From contig NZ_FNGY01000001.1 of assembly GCF_900103665.1 (NCBI RefSeq), forward strand, positions 682,001-746,000: a DNA stretch of 64,000 bases. The letters are read 5' to 3'. Shown one piece after another: positions 52,980 to 61,876 of this stretch. The stretch is from Pedobacter steynii. GTDB taxonomy: Bacteria; Bacteroidota; Bacteroidia; Sphingobacteriales; Sphingobacteriaceae. The position numbers were made by a program, and so were the translations under genes. Below the pieces are notes generated by a model, which worked only from the letters and a program-made list of their open reading frames with translations, was not told the origin of the DNA and searched no databases. Within the stretch, counting starts at the first letter, position 1. Every line of letters starts with the position of its first letter.

Positions 52980-54134
52980 ATGATTGTCTGGACGGTATTA
53001 CAGGTTGTTTTAGGTTTTAATTTCTTATTCCCCTTTCTGTTATTTATTGCAGCTAAGTTGTCTGGAAAAAGAAAACCGGCTGGGCAGGTTTCGGATGATT
53101 CCGCTGATTATGCGATTATTGTGACGGCTTATGAAGAAACGGGCTTATTGGAATCTGTAGCAAATTCTATTCTGGAGCTGGATTATCACAATTACCTGAT
53201 TTATATCGTGGCTGACAATTGTGATATTTCCAATCTTCATTTTACGGACGAAAGGGTTGTCTTGCTGAGGCCTCCGGAAGTGCTGGCAAGTAACGTCAAA
53301 TCTCATTTTTATGCGATCAATAATTTTAAGAGAGCTCATGACCGGATCACCATCATTGATAGTGATAATCTGGTAGATAAAAATTACCTGAAAGCATTGA
53401 ATCAGGTTTTTGACGAAGGATTTCAAGCTGTTCAGGGCGTACGCAGAGCGAAAAAAATTAACACCACTTACGCTGCGCTGGATGAGGCCGGGGACATCTA
53501 TTACCGGTATGTAGACCGTAAGTTGCTGTTTGAATCGGGTTCTTCAGCCTCTCTGGCTGGATCAGGAATGGCGTTCACTTTAAAATTGTATACAGACTGC
53601 CTGGCTGATCAGCAATTGATGGGTGCTGGTTTTGATAAGATTCTTCAGTATGAAATTATCAGAAGAGGGTATAGGATTGCTTTTTCGGAGGCAGCAATAG
53701 TTTATGATGAGAAGACGGCAAAATCTGACCAACTGGTAAAACAAAGAGCGAGATGGATCAATACCTGGTTCAAATTTTTCTTTCTTGGCACTAAATTATT
53801 GACGAGTTCAGTGTCAAAACTCAACCTCAACAGTTTTCTTTTTAGTATTTTGTTGTTGAGGCCGCCATTGTTCTTATTGATACTGCTTTCGGGCTCCTGT
53901 TTTGTGATTGACCTGTTTATCTTTCCTTATATGTTGATTTTCTGGGTAACGACCGGAATACTGTTTCTTTTCGTGTTCTTCAGGGCACTTGCTTATTTTA
54001 AAGCAGATGAGAAAATATATCAGTCGTTAAAGGGTATCCCTAAGTTTATTTTCTATCAGATTCTGGCATTTACTAAGGTCAGAAAGGCTAATAAATTGTC
54101 TGTAGCTACTAAACATGTGGATGAAAATCCCTAA
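52980..54134 (+). CDS. Membrane glycosyltransferase, family 2
   Basis: GT-A enzyme of 384 residues. An N-terminal membrane helix (VLQVVLGFNFLFPFLLFIAA) precedes the catalytic domain with ADYAIIVTAYEE, YIVADNCD, ITIIDSDN (metal-binding DxD) and the acceptor region around GSGMAFTLK, then VKQRARWINTW (the QxxRW-type motif of processive enzymes). At least two C-terminal helices follow. It could be processive. Overall a standard member of an exopolysaccharide locus. Confidence 0.9.
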   Translation: MIVWTVLQVVLGFNFLFPFLLFIAAKLSGKRKPAGQVSDDSADYAIIVTAYEETGLLESVANSILELDYHNYLIYIVADNCDISNLHFTDERVVLLRPPEVLASNVKSHFYAINNFKRAHDRITIIDSDNLVDKNYLKALNQVFDEGFQAVQGVRRAKKINTTYAALDEAGDIYYRYVDRKLLFESGSSASLAGSGMAFTLKLYTDCLADQQLMGAGFDKILQYEIIRRGYRIAFSEAAIVYDEKTAKSDQLVKQRARWINTWFKFFFLGTKLLTSSVSKLNLNSFLFSILLLRPPLFLLILLSGSCFVIDLFIFPYMLIFWVTTGILFLFVFFRALAYFKADEKIYQSLKGIPKFIFYQILAFTKVRKANKLSVATKHVDENP

Positions 54135-54145
54135 TATCAAGGTTT

Positions 54146-55267
54146 ATGAATAAGAGTAAGATGAAGATACTGCATGCGATCAGGCAAGGAAAAATAGGAG
54201 GTGGGGAAACGCATGTTCTTGATTTGGTGCAGGAATTAAGCAAAAACGATTTTGAATCTGTGGTACTTGCATTTACAGACGGACCTTTGATCACTGAACT
54301 GAATAAGCTTGGAATTAAAACTCATGTTATTCTCACTGAAAAACCTTTTGATATTGGGGTTTGGAAAGAGGTCAGACAGCTAATGATTGCAGAGGGCATT
54401 GATTTGTTGCATGCCCATGGAACCCGGGCGCAATCGAATACCTTCTGGGGAGCCAGGAAATTAGGAATACCAGTTGTCTATACGGTTCATGGCTGGTCGT
54501 TTCACCCGAATCAGAATGCGCTGGTAAAAAAACTGAGAATACTATCCGAACGTTTCCTCGTGGCAAAGGCCGATGTGACCATTTGTGTTTCAACAAATAA
54601 TCTGAACGAGGGGAGGTCAAACTTTCCGATGAACCCCGCAGTGGTCATAAAAAACGGAATCAATTTCACTAAATTTAACCCAGATCGCTCTTTCGGAAGC
54701 CTCAGGGCTGAATTTGATATTGATGAGGAAACATTGATTGTTGGATATATTGCCCGGATTACGGCGCAAAAAGACCCTTTTACCTTTATTGAGGCAATTG
54801 CAAAAGTGCCTGATGAGTTAAATGTAAAGTTTTTAATAGTAGGGGATGGCGATCTGAAAATTCAGACAGTGGCATTGGCCGAACGGCTTAAAGTAATGCA
54901 TAAAGTGATTTTTAGCGGATTTAGGCAGGACATACCCGATCTTTTAAGTATTTTCGATATCTATTGTCTTCCTTCATTATGGGAAGGGTTGCCAATTGGA
55001 CTGCTCGAGGCAATGGCGATGAGAAAGGCAACGATATCCAGTGCTGTAAATGGGACTAAAGAAGTGATCGAAGATGGCGTTAATGGTTTACTTATTGAAC
55101 CAAAAGACGCAGTTGGGCTCAGAAACGCAATTCTGAGGCTGGTTACGGAAAAGCCATTGAGAGAAAGTTTGGCAAAACAAGCAGAAATTGCAGTAAAGAA
55201 AGATTACAGCATTTCGAAAATGACTTTACAGATAGAAGATTTATATAAGAAAATTAAAAACCGGTAA
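54146..55267 (+). CDS. Glycosyltransferase family 4
   Basis: GT-B enzyme of 373 residues. N-terminal donor-loop signature KIGGGETHVLDLVQEL; C-terminal half with VGYIARITAQKDPFTFIEAI, LIVGDGDLK, VIFSGFRQDIPDLLSIFDIY and the E-x7-E retaining motif in LPSLWEGLPIGLLEAMAM. An in-frame ATG five codons later (MKILHAIRQ) is an equally good start. It lies 11 bases after the family 2 gene. Confidence 0.93.
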   Translation: MNKSKMKILHAIRQGKIGGGETHVLDLVQELSKNDFESVVLAFTDGPLITELNKLGIKTHVILTEKPFDIGVWKEVRQLMIAEGIDLLHAHGTRAQSNTFWGARKLGIPVVYTVHGWSFHPNQNALVKKLRILSERFLVAKADVTICVSTNNLNEGRSNFPMNPAVVIKNGINFTKFNPDRSFGSLRAEFDIDEETLIVGYIARITAQKDPFTFIEAIAKVPDELNVKFLIVGDGDLKIQTVALAERLKVMHKVIFSGFRQDIPDLLSIFDIYCLPSLWEGLPIGLLEAMAMRKATISSAVNGTKEVIEDGVNGLLIEPKDAVGLRNAILRLVTEKPLRESLAKQAEIAVKKDYSISKMTLQIEDLYKKIKNR

Positions 55268-55273
55268 ATCGTT

Positions 55274-56293
55274 ATGAAAGAGAGATTTGTATTGATTGAT
55301 TTCCTGAAGGGGTACTCGATATTCACGATTGTTATTTTTCATATTTTACAATATTTCAGTCTGCCTCAGCCTTTCGATAAGGCCATTTTTTTTGGCGGGA
55401 CAGGCATTCATACCTTTTTTCTGGTATCCGGATTTGGATTGGCTTTATCTTCGGGGAACAAAGAAATTAGTTACCTGAATTTTCTAAAGAAACGATTTGA
55501 TAAGATATATCTTCCTTATATTCTGATTGTATGTCTGTCTGCGGGCTTATGTTTATTCCTCCCTTTATTTGATCAGCCTTCCTGGTATGCGTTTTTAGGA
55601 CATGTTTTCTTTTATAAAATGTTCGATAATGACATCACTATCAGTTACGGACACCAATTGTGGTTTATTTCGACGATCATCCAGTTTTACCTTGTATTTC
55701 CTTTTCTGTTGAAGCTGTTAAACAGGATACCCGGAAAATGGTTCATTTGTATTGGATTTTTGATCAGTATCTTCTGGAGTATTTTTGTCTTTCTGATGGA
55801 AAAGTCTGACCTGAGGATATGGAATAGTTTTTTCCTACAGTTTATGTGGGAATTTATGTTGGGTATGGCTATGGCAAGATGGAAAGATAAAAGTTTTTTA
55901 AACCGTAAATTTAACCACCTTTACCTGATGCTGTTTACCGGACTGGGATTGTTAACCTATGCTTTTCTGGCTTTCAAAGGAGGTCAGGTTGGTCGGTTGT
56001 TTAATGATATTCCTGCATTGATAGGTTATACCGGCCTGGCAGTGATGGTCTATAATTTCAGGATCAAAGCTGTTAATGATTTTTTCCTGTTTACCGGAAA
56101 AATTTCATACGCTTTGTATTTAATTCACGTGTTGGTGATCACAGTTGGATTGTATGTGATTCATGCCTTACAGCTTTCTGTTCCATTATCGGCCCTGCTT
56201 TTTGTTTGTTTCATTTTATGTTATGTATTCGCTTATTGGTATACTAATCTTATCAATTTAATTTATCGATTCAATGAAAAAGGGAATAAGTAA
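55274..56293 (+). CDS. Acyltransferase family 3 membrane protein
   Basis: 339 residues, about ten membrane helices, typical of the acyltransferase_3 group that adds acetyl or similar groups to surface polysaccharides. The N-terminal signature is FVLIDFLKGYSIFTIVIFHI, with the conserved His at the end; HQLWFISTIIQFYLVFPFLL follows later. It probably decorates the repeat unit. Spacing of six bases to the upstream gene indicates one operon. Confidence 0.9.
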   Translation: MKERFVLIDFLKGYSIFTIVIFHILQYFSLPQPFDKAIFFGGTGIHTFFLVSGFGLALSSGNKEISYLNFLKKRFDKIYLPYILIVCLSAGLCLFLPLFDQPSWYAFLGHVFFYKMFDNDITISYGHQLWFISTIIQFYLVFPFLLKLLNRIPGKWFICIGFLISIFWSIFVFLMEKSDLRIWNSFFLQFMWEFMLGMAMARWKDKSFLNRKFNHLYLMLFTGLGLLTYAFLAFKGGQVGRLFNDIPALIGYTGLAVMVYNFRIKAVNDFFLFTGKISYALYLIHVLVITVGLYVIHALQLSVPLSALLFVCFILCYVFAYWYTNLINLIYRFNEKGNK

Positions 56294-56305
56294 ATCTTCT
56301 TACAA

Positions 56306-56881
56306 ATGAACAGGCGTAAGGCAATTGTAACCGCCTTGTTTGCGGGCGGTATTGGTGCTTCTTTTTTCTCCGTATCCCGGTGGTATATGTATACGCACAG
56401 GCCTGACCTATCCACATTGGGGCAGGACATTAACCTCATTGCAGAATTGGCTGAAGTCATCATTCCGAGAACGGAAACTCCGGGTGCAAAGGATGTAGGC
56501 GTACATCACTTTATCGTTAAAGCAGTTGAGGATTGCCTGGAACCAAAAAACCAAAGGAGTTTTATTGGAGGACTGGAGGATTTAAAAAAATACACACAGG
56601 ATCATTACGGGAAGGATTTTATCGGTTGTAATGCCGGGCAAAAAGAAGAGACCATGGCTCATTTTGAAGCCAGTACAGCGTCTTTGAATGTTTTTATGAA
56701 AAAAGTGAGGAAAAAAATTATGGGGGATACTTTTTTTTCAATACTTAAACAATACACAGCGATTGGTTATTGCACGTCTATGTCAGGTGCAACAAAAGGA
56801 CTGAGTTATGATTATATACCATCAGCATACGAATCCTGTATCCCCCTTCAGGACGGTCAGAAATCATGGGCAACAAAATAA
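56306..56881 (+). CDS. Gluconate 2-dehydrogenase subunit 3-like protein
   Basis: 191 residues with an N-terminal export or anchor segment (AIVTALFAGGIGASFF) preceded by RR, as in Tat-like signals. The body has LIAELAEVIIPRTETPGAKD, a signature of the small subunit (subunit 3) of FAD-dependent gluconate or sugar dehydrogenases. It partners with the GMC oxidoreductase gene that follows six bases on. The cytochrome subunit usually seen with these is absent from the window. Confidence 0.9.
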   Translation: MNRRKAIVTALFAGGIGASFFSVSRWYMYTHRPDLSTLGQDINLIAELAEVIIPRTETPGAKDVGVHHFIVKAVEDCLEPKNQRSFIGGLEDLKKYTQDHYGKDFIGCNAGQKEETMAHFEASTASLNVFMKKVRKKIMGDTFFSILKQYTAIGYCTSMSGATKGLSYDYIPSAYESCIPLQDGQKSWATK

Positions 56882-56887
56882 ACTAAA

Positions 56888-58582
56888 ATGAACATCAGGG
56901 AGAATAAAGGGGATACAACTTATGATGCAATTGTTATCGGTTCCGGAATTAGTGGCGGATGGGCGGCGATGGAGTTATGTCGGAAAGGATTAAAGACATT
57001 ACTACTGGAAAGGGGACGGGATGTGAAACATATTGTGGATTATAAAACTGCAAATCTTAACCCTTGGGATTTTGAACATCGTTTATTGAATACAGCCAAG
57101 CATGTGCTGGATAATCCCGTTCAAAGCGACTTTTATGATGAGGGCGACAGAGATTATTACGTGAATGACCAGGAGCACCCCTATATTCAGACTAAAGAAT
57201 TCAACTGGATCAGGGGATATCAGGTTGGGGGAAGGTCTCTAACCTGGGGAAGGCAGTGTTACCGCTTGTCGGACCTTGATTTTGAAGCCAATGTAAAAGA
57301 AGGCATCGCTGTAGATTGGCCAATCCGTTATAAGGATATTGCTCCCTGGTACGACCATGTAGAATCTTTCATAGGTGTAAGCGGAACGAAAGAAGGATTG
57401 ATGCATCTTCCTGACGGTGAATTTTTGCCTGGAATGGAATTGAATTGCATTGAAAAACATTTGGCTCAATCTATTAAACATCATGATCAACATCGGCTGC
57501 TGACCATCGCACGTGTGGCCAATTTAACCCGTGGATGGGACGATCGGGGACCCTGTCAATACCGCAACTTATGTTCAAGAGGCTGTCCTTTCGGCGGGTA
57601 TTTTAGCAGTAACAGTTCAACTATTCCCGCTGCAATGGCTACCGGGAATTTGACATTACGCCCCTTTTCCATTGTTTCAGAGGTACTTTACGATACCCAT
57701 AGGAAAAAAGCAAAAGGCGTTAGGGTTATTGATACGCTTACTAAGGAGGTTTATGAATTTTCTGCAAAGATCATCTTTCTGAATGCCTCGACTATAGGTA
57801 CGGCATCCATTCTTTTAAATTCCCAGTCGGACCGTTTTCCAGAAGGGTTTGGAAATGAAAGTGGACAGGTAGGACACCATTTGATGGACCATCATTCTTC
57901 TGCCGGGGCATATGGCAGGCACGAAGGATTTTCAGATACTTATTATAAGGGGAGAAGACCTTGCGGATTTCTTGTTCCCAGATATCGAAATCTGGAGGGC
58001 ATGGATAAAACGGATTTCCTGCGCGGCTATAACTTGCAAGGCCATGGTGAACGGAGGGAATGGATGGATACTACATCCCGTGAACCAGGTTTTGGCAGAT
58101 CCTTCAAGGAAAAACTAAGTAAGCCGGGTCCCTGGACGGTATGGATGGCCGGATGGGGAGAATGTCTGCCTTATTTTGACAATAAAATTGAACTCGATAA
58201 GGTTCAAAAGGACCAATGGGGTCTTCCTTTGGTAAGGATAGACTTCTCTTATCAGGAAAATGAAAAGAAAATGATGGATGATATTTGTACGAGCTCTGAA
58301 GAGATTCTCGACAAAGCAGGGTTTAAGGACATAGATGTTTTTAACTATAAAAAGGTTCCAGGCTCTACCGTTCATGAAATGGGCACTGCGAGGATGGGGA
58401 GAGATCCCAGGACCTCAGTACTCAACGGACATAACCAGCTCCATGACGTGAAAAATGTATTCATCACTGACGGGAGTTGTATGACTTCTTCCGCATGTCA
58501 AAATCCTTCTTTAACTTATATGGCGCTTACGGCAAGGGCTTGCGATTTCGCTTACAACGAGTTAAAGAAAGGGAATCTTTAA
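56888..58582 (+). CDS. GMC-type FAD oxidoreductase
   Basis: Glucose-methanol-choline oxidoreductase of 564 residues. The FAD motif is AIVIGSGISGGWAAMELCRK with the ERGR that follows, then GGRSLTWGRQCYRLSDLDFE, a substrate-domain block with CPFGGY and NASTIGTASILLNS, and the C-terminal VHEMGTARMGRDPRTS with NVFITDGS; the catalytic His lies in this last region. It would oxidise an alcohol or sugar carbon, possibly on a polysaccharide precursor. It is convergent with the flippase gene, only two bases between the stops. Confidence 0.92.
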   Translation: MNIRENKGDTTYDAIVIGSGISGGWAAMELCRKGLKTLLLERGRDVKHIVDYKTANLNPWDFEHRLLNTAKHVLDNPVQSDFYDEGDRDYYVNDQEHPYIQTKEFNWIRGYQVGGRSLTWGRQCYRLSDLDFEANVKEGIAVDWPIRYKDIAPWYDHVESFIGVSGTKEGLMHLPDGEFLPGMELNCIEKHLAQSIKHHDQHRLLTIARVANLTRGWDDRGPCQYRNLCSRGCPFGGYFSSNSSTIPAAMATGNLTLRPFSIVSEVLYDTHRKKAKGVRVIDTLTKEVYEFSAKIIFLNASTIGTASILLNSQSDRFPEGFGNESGQVGHHLMDHHSSAGAYGRHEGFSDTYYKGRRPCGFLVPRYRNLEGMDKTDFLRGYNLQGHGERREWMDTTSREPGFGRSFKEKLSKPGPWTVWMAGWGECLPYFDNKIELDKVQKDQWGLPLVRIDFSYQENEKKMMDDICTSSEEILDKAGFKDIDVFNYKKVPGSTVHEMGTARMGRDPRTSVLNGHNQLHDVKNVFITDGSCMTSSACQNPSLTYMALTARACDFAYNELKKGNL

Positions 58583-58584
58583 AA

Positions 58585-59928
58585 TTAATTGAAATACTTT
58601 TTATACTGGCTGCTCAGGAAATATTTCATTTCCTGATAGCCGGAAGAGAAGATGTCCCAGAATCCAAATTTCTCGTAGTTCTTCTGTAAGGCATAATATC
58701 CGATAAATATTGCCGTAAGCGTAGGGAAAATCGTTGCGGTAATGACGCCATATAAGCTATTGGTCAGGTAAATACCGGCAAAGTCAGTCACTACTGTAAC
58801 CACTACCATCAGCATTACTTTATAGAAGTTGATTTTCGGTTTATGGATGACATCCAGTGTTAAGGCAAGAAAACGGTCTGCAGGATAAAATAAGGCAATA
58901 ATCATCACAATTCTAAGGATATTGGGCGCAATGGTATGTACATATTTTTCCCCACCTAGAATCAGTATGGCATAATCAGCGAAGATCAATGTACCGATGG
59001 TGATGGGAACTATCGCGATGGTCACCATACCAATATATTTTTTAGTAATGTCTATCACTTCCATGCGTTTGTTATTGTTAAATGCAGTGGATAGCGCTGG
59101 CATAGCCGTTGCGGCAAAGCTTCTCAATGGAATTTCAATAAATTGTATAAACTTGATTCCTGCATCGTAAATCGCCAGGGCAGCAGGTCCCATGACAAAA
59201 TTGATGATCAGTGAGTCGGCGGTTCCCAAAAGCGTTGCACTGATATTTGTCCCGACACTGAATTTCCCAAAATGGTAGATGGTCGAAATGCTTTCCTTTG
59301 TTTTCATCCTGATGTCGTTGATCATAGACCAGCCTCTGAGCATAGAAATCATACTGGAAACGGCATTGGATAACAGGTAGGAATAAATTACAGTGGTGAT
59401 GTTGATTCTTTTAAAAAAGATAAACAGCAATATGAATATCACAAAAGACCCCTGATTGAAAAGACGGATAAATAGCAATTGATCAAAGCGCTGTTTTGCC
59501 TGGAGTATACAGGAAGTGACGAAGAAGGGGAGAGATAAGACATAGGCGATACCAAACCACTTTAAGAACAGAGCTACCCCTAAATTTTCAACATGAAAGG
59601 AAATGAAATACGCCGGGATATTCAGGAGGAGCAGAATCCCTGTAATCAAAATAGCTAAATACCAGGTAGAACCTACAATTTCTCTTGCTTTTTGCGCTTC
59701 AGCACCCGCAAAAAATTTGATAAATGCGGTGGTTAAAAAGCCGGTCCGGAAGGTATCTACCAATAGAATCACGCTAAAGAACAACAGCCATATCCCCATG
59801 TCTTCGAGGGAAAATACCCTCCTTAAGATGATGGAAATAACCATGCCTATGATAGACATTACACCATTCCCTAAAAGAGATAATACGTATTTATTGTTTA
59901 GTGATTTTAGAAAATTCCTTAGCTTCAT
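58585..59928 (-). CDS. Wzx-like polysaccharide flippase
   Basis: 447 residues with about 12 membrane helices; MOP-superfamily exporter of the Wzx type. Features include GNGVMSIIGMVISIILRRVF in the first helix, SNAVSSMISMLRGW and FSVGTNISATLLGTADSLII. It would flip the lipid-linked unit across the inner membrane for the polymerase. It is on the opposite strand to the rest of the locus. Confidence 0.92.
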   Translation of the reverse strand: MKLRNFLKSLNNKYVLSLLGNGVMSIIGMVISIILRRVFSLEDMGIWLLFFSVILLVDTFRTGFLTTAFIKFFAGAEAQKAREIVGSTWYLAILITGILLLLNIPAYFISFHVENLGVALFLKWFGIAYVLSLPFFVTSCILQAKQRFDQLLFIRLFNQGSFVIFILLFIFFKRINITTVIYSYLLSNAVSSMISMLRGWSMINDIRMKTKESISTIYHFGKFSVGTNISATLLGTADSLIINFVMGPAALAIYDAGIKFIQFIEIPLRSFAATAMPALSTAFNNNKRMEVIDITKKYIGMVTIAIVPITIGTLIFADYAILILGGEKYVHTIAPNILRIVMIIALFYPADRFLALTLDVIHKPKINFYKVMLMVVVTVVTDFAGIYLTNSLYGVITATIFPTLTAIFIGYYALQKNYEKFGFWDIFSSGYQEMKYFLSSQYKKYFN

Positions 59929-60023
59929 CTATAGTTTATATACTTCACGGATAAGCAATACCTATGCCTAAATCCCGCTTAAACAGCGACTAAAGATAGA
60001 ATAAAAAAACACCAAAAAAAGAG

Positions 60024-61409
60024 TTATTCTACTGCACCTATTGAGTAAGTAGCTCCCCGTTTATTCCCATAATAATCTTCCGTTAATACCATTTTAGTGG
60101 TTACCGCTGCTTTTTTTGCAGAAGAACTACCAGATAATTCAAATTTTACTTCGTCGGTAATACCGGCAGCAGCAGAATTGGCAAAATAAAGGTTATTACT
60201 GGCGACTGCGGGAATTGCAGATTGCTGACTCCAGATCATATTGTTATTACTAGGTGTAGGGAAGTTAAAACCAAGATTATTAAATACTTCACATTTTCCA
60301 CCCAATAAATCGTAAACATCCACTACAACTCCAACCCAGTCTTGACTCATGTTAAGACTTCCACAGGTATTGTTGAATACTTTTGCATTGGCAAAACTGG
60401 TTACACCAGGTACAACAAGATTACTGAAGCCTTGTACTTCGAAACCGGAATACTTTCTTGAGTTAAATACGATATTATTGTAAATCTGAACTTCTTTTGT
60501 TGCTGATCCGACACTAAAGAGCCAGGATCTCACCGCATTACCCTGGTGATCTCTGACTAAGTTGTTGTGAAATTTACCGTTTCCATTCAGCTGGAAAATA
60601 CCATTGTGGTTATTGTTTTGTGTATTGATGTTTTTAATCACGTTATGATGAATGTCATAATCCTCTGCAGCTCCAAGGTTCACAACAGAAGATACTATCG
60701 GAGCATTGTTAAAAATGATATAAGAGATTTCAAGACCTTTAACCAATCCTGTAATTCCACCAGAATTCACAGTAGCTGGAAAATAGATTAAAGATGCGGT
60801 GTTGCTACATTCCAGTTGACTGAATTTAAGTGCTTTAGCGTAAGAGTCTGCACTTCCATTGTAAGCCCTGGTCGAGTTATAGGCAATCACATAATCACTG
60901 ATGTTTTCAAAATAAGCATTCTGAAATGTAAAATTATCAATATTGCCATCCATTTGAACAGCGCGGTTACTCATGTTTTTGAAGGAAAATCCTTTGCTGA
61001 TGTTTTTTGTTCCATCTCCTGAAATGGTTACATTATTTAAATTGGATAGGCGCATCTGGCTTCCGTTCCCGGAAACTTCTACCAATCCATCATTTTTAAT
61101 GAAAGCACGGCTGCCATCTGCTAAACGTATATTTTTAATGTTGATACTGGAATAAGTACCTCCTTTGATGATAATCTGATCATTAGCTTTGGTCCCCAAT
61201 GTACTTCCATCGATGGTCAGGTTTCCGGAGCCAAGGCCCACTGGTATGATTCTGCCAACTACAACCGGATCTTTTACGGTATCGGTCGGTGGCACGGGAA
61301 CCGGGGTTACTACTTCAGGAATTTCGGCCCCGATATTACTTTTTTTACAAGCAACCAGCAAAAAAAGGCTCAGAGAGGCTGTTAAGAGTACGTTAAATTG
61401 GCGCATCAT
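60024..61409 (-). CDS. Beta-helix lipoprotein
   Basis: 461 residues with a lipoprotein signal (LLTASLSLFLLVAC, Cys21). A Pro/Val/Thr-rich linker follows (VTPVPVPPTDTVKDPVVVG) and then a right-handed parallel beta-helix: NLTIDGSTLG, INIKNIRL, RLSNLNNVTISG, DNFTFQNAYF, YDIHHNVIKNI, GKFHNNLVRDHQGNAV, QIYNNIVF and KVFNNTCG rungs. Such folds occur in polysaccharide lyases, hydrolases and adhesins. Given the locus, a role at the cell surface on the polysaccharide is possible. No catalytic signature is visible. Confidence 0.85.
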   Translation of the reverse strand: MMRQFNVLLTASLSLFLLVACKKSNIGAEIPEVVTPVPVPPTDTVKDPVVVGRIIPVGLGSGNLTIDGSTLGTKANDQIIIKGGTYSSINIKNIRLADGSRAFIKNDGLVEVSGNGSQMRLSNLNNVTISGDGTKNISKGFSFKNMSNRAVQMDGNIDNFTFQNAYFENISDYVIAYNSTRAYNGSADSYAKALKFSQLECSNTASLIYFPATVNSGGITGLVKGLEISYIIFNNAPIVSSVVNLGAAEDYDIHHNVIKNINTQNNNHNGIFQLNGNGKFHNNLVRDHQGNAVRSWLFSVGSATKEVQIYNNIVFNSRKYSGFEVQGFSNLVVPGVTSFANAKVFNNTCGSLNMSQDWVGVVVDVYDLLGGKCEVFNNLGFNFPTPSNNNMIWSQQSAIPAVASNNLYFANSAAAGITDEVKFELSGSSSAKKAAVTTKMVLTEDYYGNKRGATYSIGAVE

Positions 61410-61806
61410 TCAAGTTGATAAAGTATGGTAACAAAAAAATCCCTTAGTATTTTTAGTAGTAATGAACGAATTTATCAGCCTGTAAAGCAGGAAGTTCGCC
61501 TTCAATATAATATCCCTATAATATATATATTACCAAAAATCAAGCAATGATAAATAAAAAAAATAAGAACTGAGCTGTTTATTTGAAAAAAAGTGGGGAT
61601 ATATGGGGATTATTTTCCATGGATTGTTCTTTTTTTCTTGGAAAATGCCGCCGAAACGACCTCAATTATTATGCCGTTTTAACGTTTTTCAGCATCTGAA
61701 TTTTGAGGCAAAAAAAAATATAAATTTATTTATATATGGCTGTTTTTTAGTGTATTAGCATTTATTTCTTCCATAATTTTGAAGTCTTTTTTTTGTGGTA
61801 TTATTC
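61410..61806. other. AT-rich divergent spacer
   Basis: Very AT-rich spacer between the beta-helix gene and the glycoside-hydrolase-like gene. It holds short runs such as TATATATATAT near 61520. Nothing coding was recognised. The rightward promoter candidate is listed separately; the leftward promoter was not identified. Confidence 0.45.
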
Positions 61807-61838
61807 TTGTTAAAGTCATTCCAATACCGCTATCTTGG
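61807..61838 (+). promoter_or_regulatory. Promoter candidate of the glycoside-hydrolase-like gene
   Basis: TTG at 61807-61809, 21 bases, then TATCTTGG at 61831-61838, one mismatch from TAnnTTTG. It supports the ATG at 61877 rather than a TTG start at 61835, which would lie inside the -7 element. Confidence 0.4.
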
Positions 61839-61876
61839 TACAGCAATGGATCTTTACTAAAAATAAACGCTACACA

